From Lachnospiraceae bacterium UBA3821 (GTDB lineage Bacteria; Bacillota; Clostridia; Lachnospirales; Lachnospiraceae): 11,085 nucleotides of DNA. Below are positions 1 through 7,283 of the stretch, piece after piece. Made by a program: the position numbers and the translations under genes. Location: NCBI GenBank assembly GCA_002368865.1, contig DFDT01000185.1, forward strand, positions 1 through 11,085. The letters are read 5' to 3'. Below the pieces are notes generated by a model, which saw only the letters and a program-made list of their open reading frames with translations, was not told where the DNA came from and did not search any database. The number at the start of each line of letters is the position of its first letter. Position 1 is the first letter of the stretch.

Positions 1-88
1 TGCCGCCCCGCCAGCCACTCTATCCCTATTCATTCAAAGTGAAAATTAGGCGAAACGCCAGATGTGCACTTGAAGCTTTTATAATGAT

Positions 89-117
89 ATAATACTGTCA
101 TTTTTCTGATCTGTCAA
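89..117 (-). promoter_or_regulatory. Predicted sigma-A promoter directed leftward out of the window
   Basis: On the minus strand TTGACA (112-117) is followed after exactly 17 bases by TATTAT (89-94), a five-of-six match to the -10 consensus. It lies downstream of the terminator of the DUF6020-like gene. No start codon with a ribosome binding site follows before the window edge, so the gene it serves is inferred to lie beyond position 1. Apart from this promoter and the adjacent terminator, I see nothing in positions 1-227. Confidence 0.6.
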
Positions 118-144
118 CTGCTTTTCATTTTCTACCGTTTTTCC

Positions 145-174
145 ATAAAACAAAGGGTAGTCATCTGACCACCC
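145..174 (-). terminator. Rho-independent terminator of the DUF6020-like gene
   Basis: Read on the minus strand, GGGTGGTC, a 4-base loop and GACTACCC form an 8-bp stem with one G-U pair (155-174). A T-rich tract, TTTGTTTTATGG, follows. It lies about 55 bases after the stop codon of the membrane-protein gene and separates that gene from the leftward promoter beyond it. Confidence 0.8.
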
Positions 175-227
175 TGTTCTGCATACTCGCCATTATTAAT
201 TTTGCTACAATTATATCCACTTATCGG

Positions 228-1895
228 CTAGTCATGTTCTCTACAGAATGCCTTACAAATGAATGCAATTGCTAACGGAAAATAATAAAAAAGTATCAAA
301 TAATATCTAACCAATGATTCCGGCCCCATTATGGAAGAAAAGCAATAAGCCAGAACTACCACAACTGGCCAAACTATTTCTTTTTTCTTTGTGACTAAGC
401 CTATGAATAATTGTGTGATGGCTACCCACAACATAAATCCGATAGAAAAAAACAATCGTATAAATGGGAACCTTTGAAATTTATCCGTCTTGGATAATAA
501 TTCCAATTGGTTACATAACCTTGGCAGTACGCTTATTCTATCAATATCTAATGACATATCAAAGTCAAAATAGTCTATTTCCCCGGTATTGGGGTCTTCC
601 ACGATTAGTGTCCACGGGTACCATGCCTGATATGTCATATCTCCAAAAGCTTCCAAATACTCTTTGGGATTTCTTATTCCGACCATGATCCAAAGTTTTG
701 CATAATCGAGAGGTGCCCGTTCTACTTCTTGAAACATCAGAAAATTCTTTATATCATCAGCCAAGAACGGATTATATTGACTGAGTCTCTCTTCACTTAC
801 AATTTTGCTTATTAAATCCCACTCTTCTTCGCTAAAAGCATCTTTTCCCTTATCAATATATACTCTGGATATTTGCTGTATCGGAACTGAAAATGCCTCA
901 ACCGAACCTCCAGATTTCGCATGTAATCCGCTTTTCAACGCTACCGCAATGACAAAATACCCGATGACAGAAACTATGATCATCCCAATATAACGCTTTT
1001 CTTTTTTCCCAAAAAGAAAAAGTGCAATTCCAAAGAGAACAACCGCGATGATTCCATTCTTTCTCATAAGACACATGAGTATCAGTGAAGCAACAAGTGA
1101 TATCTTCTTAAACCGTATTCGAAATTTATCATTTACATTTTCCGTGTTAGTTGTCCAAAGATCATATATGAGTAATGCGCTCAACAGTAAAAAGCATGAG
1201 CAAATTACATCTTTTGTGGTACTTAGCGCAAACATGAATACAATCGGGCAAAAAGCATAGTAAGTAAAAGCCAATGCTGCTATAGTCTTACTGCGGGTTA
1301 TTTTGTATAAGTAACATATGCATACAGTAAAAACAAGAGAGCACACGATCATCTGGAAAACACTGTAGCAAAAAATACCCATTACAATATTCTCACCAAA
1401 GAGCCTATATCCTGCAGTAATGATTGTTCCCATGATCAATGTACTCAATAAGGAATGATGCGTTATATATCCCGTATGATACATAACCTGTGGGAGTTGC
1501 CCCTCTATATCATAATTAAAAAAGCCCGGAAATACTGCCAACAATACGGGAATCCAGCAGATAATCAAACCAATAAAAATCAGCACAACGAATCGAAAGG
1601 GAATAAAAACCTCTCTGCGAACAGCATTTTTAATGTTTGCTTTTAAAAAAAGAGAGGATAAAAGCATCAAAAAAACAAAAGAGCATACAAAGCAGACAGC
1701 ATAACCCCCAAATGGCAATTTCCGAAAAAAATCGGCAAGCGTTTTTGAATAAACGGTTGTATTATATTTTACGCTTAAATAGCATCCTGTAACATTCATA
1801 AGAGATATCAACCCAGAATACAGGATGATATAGCAGGTTGTTTTCTTCTTTTCCATATTTTCAATACTTTCTTCAATTATCCCCAGTCTATACAT
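228..1895 (-). CDS. Polytopic membrane protein, DUF6020-like (GT-C glycosyltransferase-like fold suspected)
   Basis: The 555-residue protein has roughly a dozen hydrophobic segments. An N-terminal TM lies near residues 21-40, further TMs near 62-84 and 101-123, a dense block covers about 150-325, and a final group covers about 478-550. A soluble loop at about 325-475 is rich in acidic and aromatic residues. Recognisable motifs are an acidic site after an early TM (F126-N-Y-D129), the HHSLL motif at about 146-150, TKD at 227-229 and RKNG at 278-281. This layout matches the DUF6020 proteins common in Clostridia, which resemble membrane GT-C sugar transferases that use a lipid-linked donor. The family assignment is from memory of the pattern and the activity is inferred. 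The ATG at 1895 is supported by an AAGGAGA ribosome binding site (1901-1909) at good spacing. The gene is visibly more AT-rich than the sigma-factor and protease genes to the right and ends at a strong terminator, so it is probably expressed alone. Its role in cell-surface polysaccharide or teichoic-acid decoration is a guess. Confidence 0.72.
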   Translation of the reverse strand: MYRLGIIEESIENMEKKKTTCYIILYSGLISLMNVTGCYLSVKYNTTVYSKTLADFFRKLPFGGYAVCFVCSFVFLMLLSSLFLKANIKNAVRREVFIPFRFVVLIFIGLIICWIPVLLAVFPGFFNYDIEGQLPQVMYHTGYITHHSLLSTLIMGTIITAGYRLFGENIVMGIFCYSVFQMIVCSLVFTVCICYLYKITRSKTIAALAFTYYAFCPIVFMFALSTTKDVICSCFLLLSALLIYDLWTTNTENVNDKFRIRFKKISLVASLILMCLMRKNGIIAVVLFGIALFLFGKKEKRYIGMIIVSVIGYFVIAVALKSGLHAKSGGSVEAFSVPIQQISRVYIDKGKDAFSEEEWDLISKIVSEERLSQYNPFLADDIKNFLMFQEVERAPLDYAKLWIMVGIRNPKEYLEAFGDMTYQAWYPWTLIVEDPNTGEIDYFDFDMSLDIDRISVLPRLCNQLELLSKTDKFQRFPFIRLFFSIGFMLWVAITQLFIGLVTKKKEIVWPVVVVLAYCFSSIMGPESLVRYYLILFYYFPLAIAFICKAFCREHD

Positions 1896-1964
1896 TAGAA
1901 TCTCCTTTTCTTAAACATTGGTCGTTTATTCTTGCAATTATTCCTGATAATTACCTGATAAAAC

Positions 1965-1992
1965 CCTATAGCAGACTCATTAAAACCTTCAA
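1965..1992 (-). promoter_or_regulatory. Possible promoter of the DUF6020-like gene
   Basis: TTGAAG (1987-1992), a 16-base spacer and TATAGG (1965-1970) preceded by TGC (an extended -10 arrangement) lie about 70 bases before the start codon. Each box matches only four of six consensus bases. A stronger extended -10 lies further upstream in the insertion-sequence end, so this is a weak call. Confidence 0.3.
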
Positions 1993-2007
1993 ACATCGTT
2001 CATCTTC

Positions 2008-2107
2008 CTATTCTGACCAATCCATTTCTCCATCGGAAATTCCCATTTTCCGACATTCGTTGCATACATAATCCTTTTCCGCCTGATTGCCAATCTGATA
2101 TTTCAAT
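2008..2107 (-). pseudogene. Orphaned 3' end of an interrupted gene, probably the lipoprotein gene
   Basis: An open frame emerges from the insertion-sequence end and reads LKYQIGNQAEKDYVCNECRK, then a further 12 residues ending in DWSE, to a TAG stop at 2008-2010. It has no start codon or ribosome binding site of its own. It looks like real coding sequence: charged, with a CNEC pair of cysteines, on the same strand as its neighbours. If the element (CCTAA to TTAGG) and one copy of the flanking AT are removed, this frame joins the lipoprotein frame as ...YE-LKY..., giving a 406-codon gene. It could instead be the tail of an unrelated gene brought here by a deletion next to the element. Confidence 0.55.
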
Positions 2108-2142
2108 CCTAAAATCCCGACATAATTATACACAGGTCAGCT
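2105..2142. repeat. Left terminal inverted repeat of the insertion sequence
   Basis: Starting with AATCCTAA, 30 of 38 aligned positions match the reverse complement of 3820-3857. The matches include the blocks AATCCTAA, TCCCGA and the 11-base AATTATACACA. The true element end is probably CCTAA (2108), because the outer AT is self-complementary and could be the target duplication. Confidence 0.82.
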
Positions 2143-2145
2143 GCT

Positions 2146-3696
2146 TTACAGCCCATACAACTTGATGATTTTCTTTTGAAGTGGAGTTGGTTCAGTATGG
2201 TATTTCTTTCGTGTGCCATCAATCCTGACTTCGTGCATACTTTTCATCTCGTTGATGACCTCTTGCAGATCATAGTTCTTGAACCAGCCTGCCTCATTCA
2301 TTACCTGTTTTAATCTCGTAGTGATGAGAAGGGCAATAAACTGAATAAAAATCCGTCCGTCCATTGTTTCCTTCGTATGCATCCGGATGCGCTTCATGTC
2401 GAGATCATTCTTTAAGTCATCAAAGCATTTCTCGACGGCATCCTTTGCCCGGTAAACTTCGAGTGCCTTAACCTTGTCCTTGATATCATTGCCGGCAAGC
2501 ACAAACCATCCGATACGATTGCGTTTATGTTCAGCAATGGCTTCTTCATCAAAATCGACCTTCAGCCCTCTGACAGGCATTTCTTTGATGATAAAGAACT
2601 GCTCATAGTATCTTGAATGTTCTTTTATGCGATTACCGCCCATCAACTCCTCGTAGCAGCAATGCAGTGTGTGGTCGAATTTCTTCTCGTCTACCGCCGC
2701 TTTATAGCTATCGTAGTAGACATGGGCATAAAACCTGTGACCATCCCAATCCATCAATTCGGTGACAGCATATAGATCATCCGTGCCTACCATGCAGTAA
2801 TTCTTGTGGGATCGTATCGAATCCCGGTACTTCTCTACAAGATCCACCGCAAATCCGGCAGTAAACGGAATGCCAACCATGAACTTTTTGTGTGCGGCAT
2901 ACAGCGCATCAACATTAGGTTCACTGTAAAAGCCTTTGTCCATAACATAGTGAAGGCTTCCGCTCTCAATGTAAGACATGTTAGCCAGACTTTCCTGAAG
3001 CGTCCGTACGTCCTTGATGCTGCCGGGCAGGATTCGGTAGTAAAGCGGCATGTGGCTTTGTTCCCCGGTTATCATCAGAAGATTGATCTGTGCGAGGTCA
3101 TCACCGTCACGGTTATAGCCCCACCGAACAAACTCGATGAACTCGCTGTAGGAGGAAACACTGGTGATATCCATGGCATAGTAAGCGTCCTGTTGGTTAC
3201 GTGAAATCCATTTGCGGAAGAAGTCCTGCTGTAATGTTGGGGTAATCCTCCCCAGCAGCTCGCTGATCCGCTGGCTTGCAAGAGAGTCCGTGAAAGGAAC
3301 AATGTTGCTTTCCTTCCATTTGTCTGCGTGGACCAGCGCTCCACCTTCACTCACAAGATAATAGGCACATGTCATTATCCGTGACCAGTCTTCGGGAAAA
3401 ACCGATGCCAAAACTTTTTGCAAGCCTATATCGGAGACCGCTTTATCGAGCAGTCTGGATACGCCGGAAGTCTGAACGGAACAATGTGAAGTTTCTATTA
3501 CCGGATTAAGTGCGGCACGCTTTTTGGCGGCATCCCCTTTCTTGCGGTTTGGTACGATTTTACCGCTTTGGGGATCTATGTGACCGATGCTTTTACGCTT
3601 ATGTTTTGTGGTTTTGGTTTCTTTATCCCAATAAGAGACATTCTCATAAACATAGGTGATACCATTCGGGTTATTGTTATATATCAACGATGACAT
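2146..3696 (-). CDS. IS1634-family DDE transposase
   Basis: The product cuts and joins the insertion-sequence ends during transposition. The frame is open from 3807, but the best start is the ATG at 3696, giving 516 residues. It has GGAGAAGG just upstream, and a perfect promoter lies inside the longer frame, so an earlier ATG would precede the likely transcript start. The N-terminal domain of about 130 residues begins with a beta-rich segment (ITYVYENVSYWDKETK) and is basic, suited to end binding. The RNase H-like core follows. Candidate catalytic residues are D176 in AMDITS, D253 in YVMDKGFYSE and E422 in the YRAKDAVEKCFDDLK motif, the Y..R...E signature of IS4-like enzymes. A large beta insertion between the second D and the E fits this group. 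The frame is uninterrupted and the C-terminus (KKIIKLYGL) is close to the element end. No passenger gene is present. Confidence 0.88.
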   Translation of the reverse strand: MSSLIYNNNPNGITYVYENVSYWDKETKTTKHKRKSIGHIDPQSGKIVPNRKKGDAAKKRAALNPVIETSHCSVQTSGVSRLLDKAVSDIGLQKVLASVFPEDWSRIMTCAYYLVSEGGALVHADKWKESNIVPFTDSLASQRISELLGRITPTLQQDFFRKWISRNQQDAYYAMDITSVSSYSEFIEFVRWGYNRDGDDLAQINLLMITGEQSHMPLYYRILPGSIKDVRTLQESLANMSYIESGSLHYVMDKGFYSEPNVDALYAAHKKFMVGIPFTAGFAVDLVEKYRDSIRSHKNYCMVGTDDLYAVTELMDWDGHRFYAHVYYDSYKAAVDEKKFDHTLHCCYEELMGGNRIKEHSRYYEQFFIIKEMPVRGLKVDFDEEAIAEHKRNRIGWFVLAGNDIKDKVKALEVYRAKDAVEKCFDDLKNDLDMKRIRMHTKETMDGRIFIQFIALLITTRLKQVMNEAGWFKNYDLQEVINEMKSMHEVRIDGTRKKYHTEPTPLQKKIIKLYGL

Positions 3697-3738
3697 AGCC
3701 TTCTCCATTAAAAACCCGTGTATAATATTTACCATTAT

Positions 3739-3767
3739 ATTATACATTTTATACATAGTTTTGTCAA
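3739..3767 (-). promoter_or_regulatory. Transposase promoter, perfect consensus
   Basis: On the minus strand TTGACA (3762-3767), a 17-base spacer and TATAAT (3739-3744) form an exact sigma-A consensus. A second TATAAT overlaps at 3734-3739. It predicts a transcript start near 3730, about 35 bases before the ATG at 3696, and rules against a start at 3807. Confidence 0.85.
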
Positions 3768-3819
3768 TGGAAAATGTGCCAAAAACCTTGTTTTTATGCG
3801 GTTTCACGCAAGTACGAGA

Positions 3820-3857
3820 AGCCGAGTTGTGTATAATTTATTCGGGAGATTAGGATT
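3820..3857. repeat. Right terminal inverted repeat of the insertion sequence
   Basis: The reverse complement matches 2105-2142 at 30 of 38 positions. This repeat supplies the TAA stop codon (3850-3852) of the lipoprotein frame and two bases of its last serine codon. Confidence 0.82.
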
Positions 3858-4977
3858 CATAAATCAGGTCTCTGATCATTGTTGAAAATTCATCGCTTTT
3901 CATTTCATAGAAACATCCATGATTTATAGCAATAAAGTTATCCCATACCTCAATCAAACATATCGCCATATCATTTTCATCTCGAAGCAGCAAATAATAT
4001 TCTGCACTTGTAGTCCGCTTCTCCGCCTCTCTTGCCTGTAAATTTTTCAAAAAATCCAAGCATAATGTTGTATTATTTACGCCTGCGTTATAAACCGGAA
4101 CCTCCGGAGAAATTTCTTGTGCAATTAAAAAAGTCATTTCACGATTCGAAGAATCTATATCACCTAATTCTTCAAATTCCAGCAAAGTCCAATCTGATTG
4201 TTGAGTTTTTGAAGAATACAGGGTGGAAGTTATGGTCTTTTCAACATCTGTTACATCAGGATCTGCCAGTCTAAAACCACTTCCTGTATAAAGAACTTCA
4301 AAACGCATATTACCTTCCTCGTCCGGCAAAAATCTGGCGGGACCGCCCTCTCCTGTCCCAAGACCAATATCTATGTCCATCCATATTTTATTATCCTGCA
4401 CCTCAAAATGGATTTGGTTCAAACAATCTATACCGAGTGCCGTAACGTGTTCTCCCGCCAGGGAATAGGTCACTTTTTTGTCACTGCCCGCCGCCTGCAC
4501 GATCAATTGCTGCGCATTTGCATCCCATTGAGCCGTCAGTTTCTGTTTGATACTCTCCCACAGGTTGTTCCCTCCAAATTCTAGCGCTTTCATGTTTTTG
4601 CCGTCTGTAGCCTGTTCAATCATGAACAATCTCTCCACGGAGACACCTGTTCCGCCGGCTCCGGTCATAAGCAGACAGATTTCATTTTTTCCATCGTTGT
4701 CATAATCACCTGCAAATTGTCCAATCTGCTCCCCGACCATTTTCATGTCCCAATCAAAATCAAAATAACCTTCCCCTGTATTTTCGTCCTGATCGATCGT
4801 CATAGCAGGTTCCATGTAATATATTTCTACATCCTGTATGCCTGTCAGGATAGTCTGCGAATCTGTCAGTCCGGTTTGTGCGCTTTCCGCATGATCAATT
4901 CCTATTTCTTTCTTCGCGCATCCTGCCAACACCAGAAGACCGACTGCTGCTATCTGAATAAATTTTTTCGTTCTCAT
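3850..4977 (-). CDS. Lipoprotein with an EF-hand/VCBS-like loop, 3' end altered by the insertion sequence
   Basis: The 375-residue product begins with a lipoprotein signal: basic MRTKK, a hydrophobic stretch, then the lipobox LAGC with the lipidated cysteine at position 20. It should therefore be anchored on the outer face of the membrane. Residues 88-102 (FAGDYDNDGKNEICL) contain a DxDxDGxxE calcium-binding loop (D91, D93, D95, E99) as in VCBS/FG-GAP repeats. The rest appears to be beta-rich and is not recognised. Its ATG overlaps the TGA of the upstream membrane-protein gene (ATGA), so translation is probably coupled, and it is the third gene of the sigma-factor unit. The stop codon lies inside the insertion-sequence end. 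Excising the element with one AT extends the frame by 32 residues to 406, so the encoded form is probably slightly truncated. A role as accessory sensor for the sigma/anti-sigma pair is inferred from position only. Confidence 0.75.
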   Translation of the reverse strand: MRTKKFIQIAAVGLLVLAGCAKKEIGIDHAESAQTGLTDSQTILTGIQDVEIYYMEPAMTIDQDENTGEGYFDFDWDMKMVGEQIGQFAGDYDNDGKNEICLLMTGAGGTGVSVERLFMIEQATDGKNMKALEFGGNNLWESIKQKLTAQWDANAQQLIVQAAGSDKKVTYSLAGEHVTALGIDCLNQIHFEVQDNKIWMDIDIGLGTGEGGPARFLPDEEGNMRFEVLYTGSGFRLADPDVTDVEKTITSTLYSSKTQQSDWTLLEFEELGDIDSSNREMTFLIAQEISPEVPVYNAGVNNTTLCLDFLKNLQAREAEKRTTSAEYYLLLRDENDMAICLIEVWDNFIAINHGCFYEMKSDEFSTMIRDLIYES

Positions 4978-6623
4978 TTTTTCTTCACCGCCTCAATATT
5001 TTCGTCTGTCATTTTCTGATAGGATACCTCGATTTTCCCTGCCTCCCCTATGGTTTCCTGATACCATTTTTCATAGTTCTCCCGATTGATTGCCTGATCC
5101 TGAATGCCTTCCCGCATGATATAGTAAACCGTTCCATAATTATCGGTGTCCACTTCTTTCGGATAGGTATCGATGCCAAACTCCTCCGCCAGCTTTTGAT
5201 CAAAGCCGTAGACAGTACATACCAATTCATAACTGTCAACCGCTTCGTTATATTGCCAGACAGTGTAAGGCCACAGGCTGTCACAGACCGGTCCGTGGTT
5301 GTGGGAAAGTCCGGCCGTTACAATGCCGTTATCATAGAATGTAATGTCAGCGGGAAACTCCCATAATTCCTCATAAAAATTCCCTGTACTTTCGTCAAAT
5401 CCATAGACTTTGGCACACTTCCACGCCATAGCACTGGTAAAATATCTGATCACCAGCTCCTCTGCTCCGTCCCTGTCCACATCCAGTATGGCAAAGGTAT
5501 TGTCCGCCATACTACTGCGACCCCCTTCATACTCACAGTCTGTCCCGTCCGGCCATCGCTGCAGATAGCGCAGGTTAAAGAGGGTTTCATAGTATTTGTC
5601 CCGCATAGAAAGACCGGTTGTTTCGCTGTCCTCGCCCAGCCATTCCTTTCCGGGTACACAGTCTCCCCTCATATCCGGTGTCTGCACATTTTTCAGGACT
5701 GTAAAATCAAAGCTGTCTGCAATCTGCTCCAATTCCCTGCGGTTGCAAACGGTCTTTGTCCCTTCCAGCACATTCACCGAGATAAAACAACTGTCAAAAT
5801 CTCCATAGATCAATCCTTTATACGGTCCCAGCGCCAGCATGACCCTCTCGCCGTCTGCGGTCTGATACTGCCACTCCTCATAGTCCTCTATATGGTTTAC
5901 ATTCAGTGCCACGGCGTCCAGCGTTCCCTTCACTGCTCTGCGAAGCTGATATTCCATATTTACATCTGAATCACTTCGCCCGGAAAAATTTCCGTCACAG
6001 CCAAAGGAACCGTCCTCATAGAGATAGGCAGAATACGCCTTGTTGCCGTCCAGCCAGAATTTACCGCCCAACCTGTATGCAAATTCCTCGCCCCACACAA
6101 GGTTCATTTTTGTGTGTAGTTTTAAGCCATACTTCTGTGCAATCTCCTCCAACTTATCCGCCATCTCCTGTGTATAGACGGTGTATGCCAAATATCTGTC
6201 CGCAAACCCGATGGGATTTTTGTCATTCTCTATTGCAATCTGCCCGTCCGGATCATAAGCCCTGACAAAGTTTTCCCACTCATAGAGCGCCTGGGTCTCC
6301 GGACTCTCCCAGTAACCGGAAAGACTGATCTCATCATCTGTTCGCCCTTGCCAGTCATCGTCAGAAGAACTCTCGTCATTTTCCTGTCCCGGGCCCTGCG
6401 TATTTTGCGGTAAGAGCAAGCTGCGCAGTCCGAACCAGTCCGCCGCGATCACACCCACCGAAAAAACGGTCAGCATACAGATTAAGAATGCTGCCGCAAT
6501 ACCGCCATAGAACCATATCGGTCTCTTACTTCGCTGTTCGCTTTCCACCAGATCCAGATATTTATCATCCACAAATCCAAACGCATCCGCCAGTTTTCTG
6601 CTGTCTCTGTTTTCACCGCTCAT
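4974..6623 (-). CDS. Single-pass membrane protein, probable anti-sigma factor with extracellular VCBS-like domain
   Basis: The frame is open upstream to 6836, but that part lies inside the sigma gene in another frame. The ATG at 6623 overlaps the sigma stop codon (ATGA), has AAAGGGGG upstream, and gives 549 residues. A short cytoplasmic N-terminus contains AFGFVDDKYLDLVE (about residues 14-27), a motif I associate with membrane partners of Clostridia ECF sigma factors. One TM segment follows at about 35-60. An acidic serine-rich linker and a large extracellular region come next. That region includes a DxDxDGxxE loop at 381-389 (DVDRDGAEE), like the downstream lipoprotein. There is no zinc-binding HxxxCxxC anti-sigma motif, so if it holds the sigma factor it does so by another surface. 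The anti-sigma role is inferred from gene order, overlap and topology. The unit is likely co-expressed with both neighbours. Confidence 0.72.
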   Translation of the reverse strand: MSGENRDSRKLADAFGFVDDKYLDLVESEQRSKRPIWFYGGIAAAFLICMLTVFSVGVIAADWFGLRSLLLPQNTQGPGQENDESSSDDDWQGRTDDEISLSGYWESPETQALYEWENFVRAYDPDGQIAIENDKNPIGFADRYLAYTVYTQEMADKLEEIAQKYGLKLHTKMNLVWGEEFAYRLGGKFWLDGNKAYSAYLYEDGSFGCDGNFSGRSDSDVNMEYQLRRAVKGTLDAVALNVNHIEDYEEWQYQTADGERVMLALGPYKGLIYGDFDSCFISVNVLEGTKTVCNRRELEQIADSFDFTVLKNVQTPDMRGDCVPGKEWLGEDSETTGLSMRDKYYETLFNLRYLQRWPDGTDCEYEGGRSSMADNTFAILDVDRDGAEELVIRYFTSAMAWKCAKVYGFDESTGNFYEELWEFPADITFYDNGIVTAGLSHNHGPVCDSLWPYTVWQYNEAVDSYELVCTVYGFDQKLAEEFGIDTYPKEVDTDNYGTVYYIMREGIQDQAINRENYEKWYQETIGEAGKIEVSYQKMTDENIEAVKKK

Positions 6624-7174
6624 ACCGCCACCCCCTTTGCCGCCAGATAGCTGCGAAGTTTTGTCCTCGTCTTGGAAAGCGTATACTTCACCTGATTCTC
6701 CGACAGCGCATATTTCTCCGCAATCTCCGCAATGGGATAGGCGTAATAATACCGTGCCACAAAAACGGCGCATGTCCGCCGATTCAATCCTGCTAAGAAC
6801 TGATTCAGCAATTCTCCGATCTCCCGCGCCTCCCATACATGCGCCGGGTCAGCGCTATAATCCCCATCCGGCACAGCCTCATCCAGTTCCACCAAAATTG
6901 CCTGCCTTTTTCCCGCGTTTTTATAGTCCAAACGGTCAAAGGAAAGATTACGGGCAATCCGGGACAGAAAATGCTTCAGACTGTCCGGTATGGTCGGCGG
7001 AATTGCACGCCAAGCGCCCATGTAGGTGTCGTTTACCAACTCCTCCGCATCCTCGCGATCCCGCAGAATGTTGAATATGATTTTTCCCAGATAACTCCCG
7101 TACTTATGATCCGTCTCCCGGATCGCGTCCTCCGAGCGCGCCAGGTATAATGCCACAATCTCCGAATCCTGCAT
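6620..7174 (-). CDS. ECF-type RNA polymerase sigma factor (sigma-70 family)
   Basis: The 184-residue protein has the two ECF domains. Region 2 spans about residues 24-90, with the core-binding helix (ILRDREDAEELVNDTYMGAW) and the -10-recognition stretch ending in FLSRIARNLSFDRLDY. A variable linker covers about 91-118. Region 4 spans about 120-178, with a helix-turn-helix at about 147-173 (PIAEIAEKYALSENQVKYTL) for -35 recognition. The length is normal for the family. The ATG at 7174 follows an AGAGGA ribosome binding site at 7-base spacing. Its TGA overlaps the ATG of the membrane-protein gene, the usual sign of a sigma/anti-sigma pair. It probably redirects RNA polymerase to an envelope-stress or antimicrobial-response regulon and may activate its own operon; the signal cannot be read from the sequence. 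Confidence 0.92.
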   Translation of the reverse strand: MQDSEIVALYLARSEDAIRETDHKYGSYLGKIIFNILRDREDAEELVNDTYMGAWRAIPPTIPDSLKHFLSRIARNLSFDRLDYKNAGKRQAILVELDEAVPDGDYSADPAHVWEAREIGELLNQFLAGLNRRTCAVFVARYYYAYPIAEIAEKYALSENQVKYTLSKTRTKLRSYLAAKGVAV

Positions 7175-7227
7175 ACTGTTTTCCTCTCATGTAAAATAGC
7201 GACAAATGTTTAAGGCCTTATACCTAT

Positions 7228-7256
7228 ATAGTAGGAAATTTTGGAAACAGGGACAA
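7228..7256 (-). promoter_or_regulatory. Possible promoter of the sigma-factor operon
   Basis: In the 109-base gap before the sigma gene, TTGTCC (7251-7256), a 17-base spacer and TACTAT (7228-7233) each match the sigma-A consensus at four of six positions. The nearby TGTTTCC...CCTACTAT could instead be a site for the ECF factor itself. The gap shows no convincing terminator, so read-through from the BlaR1-like gene is also possible. Confidence 0.3.
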
Positions 7257-7283
7257 AAAATACAACAATTTTTACAAAGACGC

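Larger units (their letters stand above)
2108..3854 (-). mobile_element. Insertion sequence of about 1.75 kb, IS1634-like
   Basis: The element is bounded by imperfect terminal inverted repeats and carries one transposase gene that fills it. The length, the single DDE transposase of about 516 residues and the long imperfect ends fit the IS1634 group of the IS4-type superfamily. No long target duplication is visible; only an AT on each side could be one. IS1634-group elements usually leave longer duplications, so either the flanks changed later or the ends are off by a few bases. The transposase frame, promoter and ends all look intact, so the element may be functional and recently arrived. Confidence 0.8.

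Noticed and set aside
2806..3204. A 132-codon plus-strand frame inside the transposase gene.
   Set aside because: It is a shadow of the transposase, lacks a ribosome binding site and has no recognisable domain.
3697..3807. A 37-residue N-terminal extension of the transposase.
   Set aside because: A perfect promoter lies within this stretch, so the transcript would start after the earlier ATGs; GGAGAAGG marks the ATG at 3696.
2095..3870. A longer target-site duplication flanking the insertion sequence.
   Set aside because: The flanks share only AT next to CCTAA/TTAGG; near-matches such as ATGAAT and ATTGAA do not align as a duplication.
6624..6836. A 71-residue N-terminal extension of the membrane-protein frame (start at 6836).
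   Set aside because: It overlaps the sigma-factor coding region in another frame, is unlike any membrane-partner N-terminus, and a well-placed ATG with a ribosome binding site overlaps the sigma stop codon at 6623.
7175..7283. A BlaI-type operator in front of the sigma gene, which would link the two modules.
   Set aside because: I found no CTACA-3-TGTAG box in this gap.
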